DNA of 6,269 bases, taken from Rhodoferax sp. Lineage in GTDB: Bacteria; Pseudomonadota; Gammaproteobacteria; Burkholderiales; Burkholderiaceae. The stretch spans positions 1-6,269 of the forward strand of contig JAQGNA010000458.1 of the NCBI GenBank assembly GCA_028292075.1, read 5' to 3'. This document shows positions 1 through 6,269 of this stretch, piece by piece. Position numbers and translations under genes: made by a program. The notes below the pieces were generated by a model. The model worked only from the letters and a program-made list of their open reading frames with translations. It was not told where the DNA came from and searched no databases. Numbering within the stretch: position 1 is the first letter of the stretch; each line of letters opens with the position of its first letter.

Positions 1-320
1 ACCACCGGCGCCAGCGAGATGCCGCAGTTGCCGACGATCACCGTGGTCACGCCTTGCGACAGCTTGGGCAGCATGGCCGGGCCATCGATGACGGCGGCGT
101 CGTCATGCGTGTGCACGTCGATGAAGCCCGGCGCGACGACGCGGCCGGTGCAGTCGATGACGTCCGTCGGGCCGGCGTTCGCCAACGTCGCGGGGTCGAT
201 CTGGCCAGGCGCGGCCATCGCCGCAATGCGCTCGCCCACCAGCAGCACGTCGCCCAGCCAGCCAGGCCGGTCCGTGCCGTCGACGATCAGTCCGTTCTTC
301 AAAAGCGTCGCTTGCGCCAT
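1..320 (-). CDS. N-acyl-D-amino-acid deacylase (D-aminoacylase), N-terminal part
   Basis: Partial gene: the first 106 codons are present and the rest lies beyond the left edge; the family is usually about 480-500 residues. D-aminoacylases are cytoplasmic amidohydrolases that hydrolyse N-acyl-D-amino acids to a fatty or acetic acid and the free D-amino acid. The visible part has the N-terminal beta-sandwich segment of amidohydrolases, then GFIDVHTHDD (residues 65-74) with the metal-binding HxH pair H70/H72. VTTVIVGNCG (91-100) follows; its C99 corresponds to the zinc-ligand cysteine that separates D-aminoacylases from most amidohydrolases with a carbamylated lysine. The ATG at 320 has a GAGGA Shine-Dalgarno five bases upstream and begins one base after the regulator's stop (TGACATG), so the two are probably cotranscribed and coupled. 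Specificity (neutral D-amino acids, D-Glu or D-Asp) cannot be judged from this part. Confidence 0.9.
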   Translation of the reverse strand, partial: MAQATLLKNGLIVDGTDRPGWLGDVLLVGERIAAMAAPGQIDPATLANAGPTDVIDCTGRVVAPGFIDVHTHDDAAVIDGPAMLPKLSQGVTTVIVGNCGISLAPV

Positions 321-321
321 G

Positions 322-1236
322 TCATTCCTCTTGGGGGTAGTCGTGCGGGCCGTGCGAGCCCGCGCCGACGTATTCGGCACTGTCGAACCCATGCTGTTCC
401 AGCAACTGCCTGAACTGCTGCAGGCCGCGGGTTGCCACCGGACCGAGCTTCTGCGCCAGCCGGACCATCAAGATCTCGATCACCACCAGATGCGCCAGAT
501 AGGCTTCGGTGCCGACGCGCATCACCGCGTCCTGCGGCACCGACACGGCCAGCACCAGGTCGGCGATCTCCGCCAGCGGCGTGCCGGGCTGGGTCAGCGC
601 GATCACGGTGGCGCCTTGCGATCGGGCGAAGCGCGCCGCCTCCAGCGTGTACGGCATGCGGCCCACATGCGAGATCACGAAGGCCACGCCGTCGGGCCCC
701 AGCGTGCTGGCCGACACCAGTTGCTGGTGCGCGTCGAAGATGGCGTTGGCCGTGCGGCCCAGGCGGAACAGGCGGCTCTGCAACTCGCTGGCGGTAAAGG
801 TGGAGGCCGCGCCGACCGAATAGCAGTCGATGCGCCGCGCCGAAGCCAGCCGCGTGGCCACGGCGTCGATCACGTCGGCGTCGAGCCTGCGGCCGAGCTC
901 GGTGAGCGACGACACCGCGGCATGGACGATCTTGCTCGAGACGTCGCTCGCGCTGTCGTCGGCCAGCACGCTGCGGTGCAGGTAGGAGCCCGACACGGCC
1001 AGGTCTTGCGCCAGCGCCACCATGAATTCGCGCACAGAGTCGAATCCGAAGCTGCGGCAGGTGCGCACGATGGTGGGCATGGACACACCGGCCTGCTGCG
1101 CCAGTTGTTCCACCGTGGCCACCACGGCGGCGCGTGGGTCATCGAGCACGATGCGGGCGACGTTGCGCTGCGCTTCGGGCAGCTCGGGCATGCGGTCGCG
1201 CAGTTGCTGCAGCAGGTTGGCGGGGTGGCGCACCAT
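322..1236 (-). CDS. RpiR/MurR-family transcriptional regulator
   Basis: A 304-residue protein, normal for the family. RpiR-type regulators bind DNA through an N-terminal helix-turn-helix and sense a small ligand, usually a sugar phosphate, through a C-terminal SIS domain. Residues 8-75 match the HTH_6 pattern, including VEQLAQQAGVSMPTIVR (42-58) as the helix-turn-helix. The SIS domain spans about 130-262, with DCYSVGAAST (137-146), VAFVISHVGRMPYTLEAAR (184-202) and ATVIALTQPGTPLAEIADL (209-227). The second phosphosugar loop, usually S-x-S-G-x-T, reads SHVGRM, so two usual hydroxyl residues are missing. The frame stays open far upstream but overlaps the previous gene. The ATG at 1236 is chosen because it begins just before the conserved domain; its Shine-Dalgarno is weak, and GTG codons at 1254 and 1266 are possible. 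The local role, control of D-amino-acid uptake and breakdown, is inferred from position. Confidence 0.9.
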   Translation of the reverse strand: MVRHPANLLQQLRDRMPELPEAQRNVARIVLDDPRAAVVATVEQLAQQAGVSMPTIVRTCRSFGFDSVREFMVALAQDLAVSGSYLHRSVLADDSASDVSSKIVHAAVSSLTELGRRLDADVIDAVATRLASARRIDCYSVGAASTFTASELQSRLFRLGRTANAIFDAHQQLVSASTLGPDGVAFVISHVGRMPYTLEAARFARSQGATVIALTQPGTPLAEIADLVLAVSVPQDAVMRVGTEAYLAHLVVIEILMVRLAQKLGPVATRGLQQFRQLLEQHGFDSAEYVGAGSHGPHDYPQEE

Positions 1237-1299
1237 GTCAGCGTCGCGCTTCACAAGGCAGGCCACACGGGGTGGACAGACTGGCCGACGCCATCGAGC

Positions 1300-1312
1300 C
1301 GAAAAAATTTCA
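1300..1312. promoter_or_regulatory. candidate RpiR-type operator (AT-rich palindrome)
   Basis: The sequence CGAAAAAATTTCA reads as CGAAA-AAA-TTTCA, an inverted repeat with one outer mismatch to TGAAA-N3-TTTCA. It is a striking AT island in the 82-base gap upstream of the regulator gene. AT-rich palindromes of this general kind are used by some RpiR-family proteins, which often control their own genes. On the minus strand TTGAAA (1313-1308) could serve as a -35 element, but I see no good -10 at the right distance. Assignment as an operator is inference. Confidence 0.35.
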
Positions 1313-1318
1313 ACATGC

Positions 1319-2586
1319 TCAGAACCGCGTATCGACCGCACCCGACACCGACCAGTCGTCTTCGACCAGTGCCAGCCAGCGCCATTTGTCGAAGGTGGTG
1401 CACGGGTGAGAAATGCCCAGCGCCACGCGGTCGCCCACGGCGGGCACGGGGCCGGCGGGGTCGAAACGCAGGTAGGCATGCTGGTCGTTCAGGGCGCTGA
1501 TGGCCCAGCCGTCGGGCGCGTCTGCGGCCCTGCGTTGGCCGCGCCGGGCCAGGCGCACGGGGATTGGCATCTCGAGGTCGTAGGAGACATCGCGGCGGCC
1601 GCAAGTCAACAGCGCCAGACCGGGCTCTGGCACCGACTGCACCATGGCCCACACCTCGAGCGCAGGCCGCAGCGAGGCGTCGAGCCCTTCGCGCTGCTCC
1701 ACACGTTGAAGAAACCGGGCGTAGTTGCCGTGGTCGTGGGTGATGTAGCAGCCTGAGCGCAGCACACCCTCGACCGGCTTCGACAACCCCTGCGTGCGCA
1801 GCAGCGGCACCACCAGATCGAACACCGCCGAGCCGCCGGCGGTGAGCATGATGGTCGCATCGGCGAACAGGCCCTGTGCGTCGCACTGGCGGGCGGCTTC
1901 GGTCACACGGCGTACCAGCGCCGTCACCTCTTTCGCATCGTGTTCGCTGTCGCACTTCGCCACGCCACCCTCGTAGCATTCGATGCCGCCGAGCCGCACC
2001 GCGGAAGAGCGGGCCACGGCCTGCGCCAGCGCCACGGCTTCGTCGAGCGTGCGGCAGCCGGTGCGCTGGCCGGGCACGCCGATCTCGATCAGCGTGTCGA
2101 AGCGGCGGGCGGATTTGCGGCGCGTGGCCCAGTCCTCGATCAGCGCGAGCTGGGCCGGCGAGTCGACGAGGAACCAAACGCGCAGGTCTTCTTGCCGCGT
2201 GAGCATGGCATCGAGCCCGTCGAGGTCGGCGTCGCAGACCACCTGGTTCGCGATGATGGCGCGCCGGGCACCGGCCTCCACGCCGACCGACAGCTGGTAG
2301 ATGGTGGCGAAGGTCAGGCCCCACGCACCCGCCGCCAGCTGCTGGCGGAACAGCGCCGGCGACATCGTCGTCTTGCCGTGGGGGGCGAACGACACGCCCT
2401 TGCGGGCCGCGTAGTCCTGCATCCAGGCCAGGTTGTGGGCCAGGGCCGAGCGGCGGATCACGGGCAGCGGATAGGCCAGGTCGTCGGCGAGCAGGTTCCA
2501 GCCCTTGGCGCCGAGCTCGGAGGCCAGGCAAGGCGCGGCGGTGAGCGGGTAGCTCTTGCTGCGGTGGTCGAGTGTGAAGTCTTGGG

Positions 2587-2590
<4 letters not shown>
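1319..2590 (-). CDS. PLP-dependent D-serine dehydratase / D-threonine aldolase-like protein (DSD1 family)
   Basis: A 423-residue fold-type III PLP enzyme, with an alanine-racemase-like N-terminal barrel followed by the D-serine-dehydratase-like C-terminal domain. Such enzymes convert D-serine to pyruvate and ammonia, or cleave D-threonine and other D-beta-hydroxy amino acids to glycine and an aldehyde. SFAPHGKTTMSP (67-78) supplies the PLP Schiff-base lysine, K73. GISHPCTTFDKW (392-403) carries an HxC pair, H395 and C397, matching the zinc ligands of eukaryotic-type D-serine dehydratase; D-threonine aldolases typically have HxD. The protein should be cytoplasmic. Its ATG overlaps the stop of the upstream ABC ATPase as ATGA (2590-2587), so it should be translationally coupled to the importer although its own Shine-Dalgarno is weak. 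The exact substrate is unknown; dehydratase is favoured over aldolase because of the HxC motif. Confidence 0.88.
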
Positions 2591-3561
<971 letters not shown>

Positions 3562-3597
3562 AAGCGCTTCCGCGAGCGCGGCGCCCGTGTTGTCTTG

Positions 3598-3635
3598 CCC
3601 CCTCTCCCGCACGCGGGAGAGGGTTGGGGTGAGGG
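3598..3635 (+). repeat. palindromic intergenic repeat A
   Basis: A perfect 11-base stem, CCCTCTCCCGC (3600-3610) with GCGGGAGAGGG (3613-3623), followed by a tail TTGGGGTGAGGG. This is the widespread proteobacterial stem-plus-tail intergenic repeat that often appears in mis-extended ORFs as translations like TLSRVRERG. It shares its tail pattern (agggttggNgtgNggg) and orientation with repeat B. It lies 37 bases upstream of the core dppF-like start. Confidence 0.8.
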
Positions 3636-3691
3636 TCGATTCGGAGATCACGGATGCCGCAATGGTTGACGCGGCGATTCCCTGGATGTTC

Positions 3692-3728
3692 GCTCCCTCC
3701 CCTCCCGGGGGAGGGTTGGAGTGGGGGC
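3692..3728 (+). repeat. palindromic intergenic repeat B (inverted partner of C)
   Basis: The centre is CCCTCCC (3700-3706) facing GGGAGGG (3709-3715), followed by TTGGAGTGGGGGC. The element is matched in reverse complement by repeat C at 31 of 37 positions by my alignment. B and C could therefore pair as a long imperfect hairpin with a 34-base loop. Confidence 0.75.
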
Positions 3729-3762
3729 GGGCTGTCGCAGCCGCGTTTGCTGGACGCCCCGT

Positions 3763-3799
3763 GCCCCCATCCCGACCTTCCCCCGGAAGGGGAAGGAGC
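3763..3799 (-). repeat. palindromic intergenic repeat C (inverted copy of B)
   Basis: The internal stem is CCTTCCCC (3776-3783) with GGGGAAGG (3789-3796) around a CGGAA loop, preceded by GCCCCCATCCCGA. It is the same element as B in opposite orientation. Its differences from B include compensating pairs that keep the short stem intact (C-to-T on one arm with G-to-A on the other), as expected if hairpin structure is retained. Confidence 0.75.
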
Positions 3800-3821
3800 A
3801 AGGCAGAAGCCATCTCGCTGC

Positions 3822-3841
3822 GCCGGGTATCTCGACCCGGC
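3822..3841. other. short hairpin just after the DppD-like gene
   Basis: A perfect 7-base inverted repeat, GCCGGGT / ACCCGGC, around a six-base loop. It begins ten bases after the DppD-like stop on the minus strand. There is no T-tract, so it is not a convincing intrinsic terminator. It may affect mRNA processing, or be chance in GC-rich DNA. Confidence 0.4.
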
Positions 3842-3851
3842 AATACCGTGT

Positions 3852-4993
<1,142 letters not shown>

Positions 4994-4997
<4 letters not shown>

Positions 4998-5854
4998 ACG
5001 GCCTTCTTCAATTTAGGGTCGAGCAAGTCGCGTACGCCGTCGCCGAGCATCTGCAGCGACAAGGCGGTCAGCACGATGGCGAGACCCGGGGAAAGAATGG
5101 TCCAGAAAGCCTTGTCGGCGTATTCCAGGCTGCCGGCGATCATGGTGCCCCAGGTGGGGATGTCGGGCGGCACGCCGACGCCGAGGAACGACAGGCCCGC
5201 TTCGGCCAGGATCGCGTAGGCGAAGATGAAGGTCACCTGCACCAGGATCGGCGACATCAGGTTCGGCAGGATGTGCTTCCACAGAATCTTCGGCGTGCGC
5301 ACGCCCAGGGCCCGGGCCGCGTCGACGAACAGCAGCTCGCGCAGCACCAGCGTGGCGGCCCGCACCACCCGCGCCACCCGCGGCGTGTAGACGATCACCA
5401 GCGCCAGCATCACGTTCCACAGCGACACGCCGAGGATCGAGACGAGCGCGATGCCCAGCAGGATGTCGGGGACCGACATCATCGCGTCGACCACCCGCAT
5501 GATCGGCGCGTCGAGCCGGCGGAAGAAGCCGGCGAACATGCCCATCAGCGTGCCGAACAACACGGCGCCGGCGGCGGTGATGAAGCCGATCAACAGCGAA
5601 TAGCGCGCCCCGTGCACGATGCGCAGCATGACGTCGCGGCCCAGTTCGTCGGTGCCGGCCCAATGCGTGGCCGACGGTTCGCGCAGGCGTTCGCTGATCG
5701 ACAGCGCATTCGGGTCGGCGTCAGAAATCCACGGGTACACGACGGCGATGCCGACGACGACGAACAGCGCGATGGCCGAGGCCAGCACGACCTTGCGCGC
5801 GAAGAGCCGGCGCAAGGTGGCGGCCATGCGACCCCAGGAAGATGAAGTGTTCAT
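4994..5854 (-). CDS. dppC-like: dipeptide/oligopeptide ABC transporter permease, DppC/OppC-like
   Basis: An inner-membrane permease of 286 residues, typical for the DppC class. It has a cytoplasmic N-terminal stretch, a first membrane segment (about 21-41), then the family-specific HWAGTDELGRDV motif (64-75). Further membrane segments are at about 85-110, 128-156, 203-224 and 252-270. The cytoplasmic EAA coupling loop, DAARALGVRTPKILWKHILP (178-197), docks onto the ATPases. With the DppB-like protein it forms the substrate channel. The ATG at 5854 overlaps the DppB-like stop as ATGA and has GGAG five bases upstream; its own stop overlaps the DppD-like ATG in the same way. The gene is intact. 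Substrate cannot be read from the permease; a D-amino-acid derivative or D-peptide is inferred from the neighbours. Confidence 0.94.
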
Positions 5855-6269
5855 TTGGACTCCAGACGGATGCGGGGATCGACCAGCGTGTAGATGAAGT
5901 CGATGGCCAGATTGATGAACACGTAGATGGCCGCGATGACCAGCAGCGTGCCCTGGATCACCGGGTAGTCGCGCCGCAGCACCGCGCGCACCACCAGGTT
6001 GCCGACGCCGGGCAGGTTGAACACCGTCTCGGTGACGACCGTGCCGCCGATCATCAGCGCCATGGTGAGGCCAAGCACGGTGACGATGGGCACGAGCGCA
6101 TTGCGCAGCACATGCTTGACCATGATGGTGCTTTCCGCCAGGCCCTTGGCCCGTGCCGTGCGCACATAGTCTTCGCCCAGGATGTCGAGCATCGAGGCGC
6201 GGGTGAAACGGATGATGAGCGCCGAGTTGAGCACGCCGAGCACCAGGGCCGGCAGCATCAAATGCTGGA
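5851..6269 (-). CDS. dppB-like: dipeptide/oligopeptide ABC transporter permease, DppB/OppB-like, C-terminal part
   Basis: The last 138 codons of a permease whose start lies beyond the right edge; the family is usually 305-340 residues, so somewhat over half is missing. The frame is open to the edge. It holds the segment LMLPALVLGVLNSALIIRFT, the EAA loop DYVRTARAKGLAESTIMVKH followed by VLRNALVPIV, and the DppB hallmarks VVTETVFNLPGVGNLVV and RRDYPVIQG. It finishes with a last membrane helix and the common ending YTLVDPRIRLESK. In-frame ATG and TTG codons near 6258-6261 are internal, because conserved family sequence continues across them. The gene leads the visible cluster; a periplasmic substrate-binding protein gene would be expected further right. 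Confidence 0.93.
   Translation of the reverse strand, partial: QHLMLPALVLGVLNSALIIRFTRASMLDILGEDYVRTARAKGLAESTIMVKHVLRNALVPIVTVLGLTMALMIGGTVVTETVFNLPGVGNLVVRAVLRRDYPVIQGTLLVIAAIYVFINLAIDFIYTLVDPRIRLESK

Noticed and set aside
1302..1307. T-run on the minus strand after the D-serine dehydratase-like gene as an intrinsic terminator
   Set aside because: I find no GC-rich hairpin immediately before the T-run; the palindrome around it fits an operator better.
1237..1479. Upstream extension of the regulator to an overlapping start near 1479
   Set aside because: The added residues overlap the C-terminus of the previous gene in another frame and have no similarity to RpiR proteins, whose homology begins just after the ATG at 1236.
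19..1500. Long plus-strand open frame opposite the deacylase and regulator genes
   Set aside because: Its translation is arginine/histidine-rich with no recognisable domain, and it runs antisense to three clearly coding genes; it is a GC-rich shadow.

Overview
The window is GC-rich DNA, probably from a betaproteobacterium of the order Burkholderiales and most likely the family Comamonadaceae (Variovorax/Acidovorax-like). The grounds are base composition, tight ATGA-coupled gene spacing, and a palindromic intergenic repeat (minus strand, near 4911-4986) of a type I recall from Comamonadaceae genomes. The family-level placement is inference.

Every gene I can support lies on the minus strand, so the locus reads from the right edge to the left. 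In transcription order it holds: the C-terminal part of a DppB-like permease (6269-5851, cut by the window edge); a complete DppC-like permease (5854-4994); a DppD-like ABC ATPase (4997-3852); a 290-base interval with three palindromic repeats; a DppF-like ABC ATPase (core 3561-2587); a PLP-dependent D-serine dehydratase/D-threonine aldolase-like enzyme (2590-1319); an 82-base gap with an AT-rich palindrome; an RpiR/MurR-type regulator (1236-322); and the N-terminal part of an N-acyl-D-amino-acid deacylase (320-1, cut by the window edge).

Together they make a coherent scavenging unit. A dipeptide/oligopeptide-class ABC importer would bring in a D-amino-acid-containing compound, such as an N-acyl-D-amino acid or D-peptide. 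The zinc-type deacylase would release the free D-amino acid, and the PLP enzyme would dehydrate or cleave a beta-hydroxy D-amino acid. The RpiR-type protein would control the locus. The substrate-binding protein and the main promoter are not in the window and should lie to the right.

The most unusual feature concerns the two ABC ATPase genes. Each has a well-placed Shine-Dalgarno and an ATG overlapping the upstream stop as ATGA. Each is then followed, before the conserved ATPase domain begins, by an in-frame stretch made of palindromic repeats, and the two stretches come from different repeat types. Either the repeats encode N-terminal extensions (about 34 and 98 residues), or they separate an ancestral coupled start from the start now used. 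No RNA gene, transposase, CRISPR array or intrinsic terminator was seen. No stretch longer than 300 bases lacks a gene.
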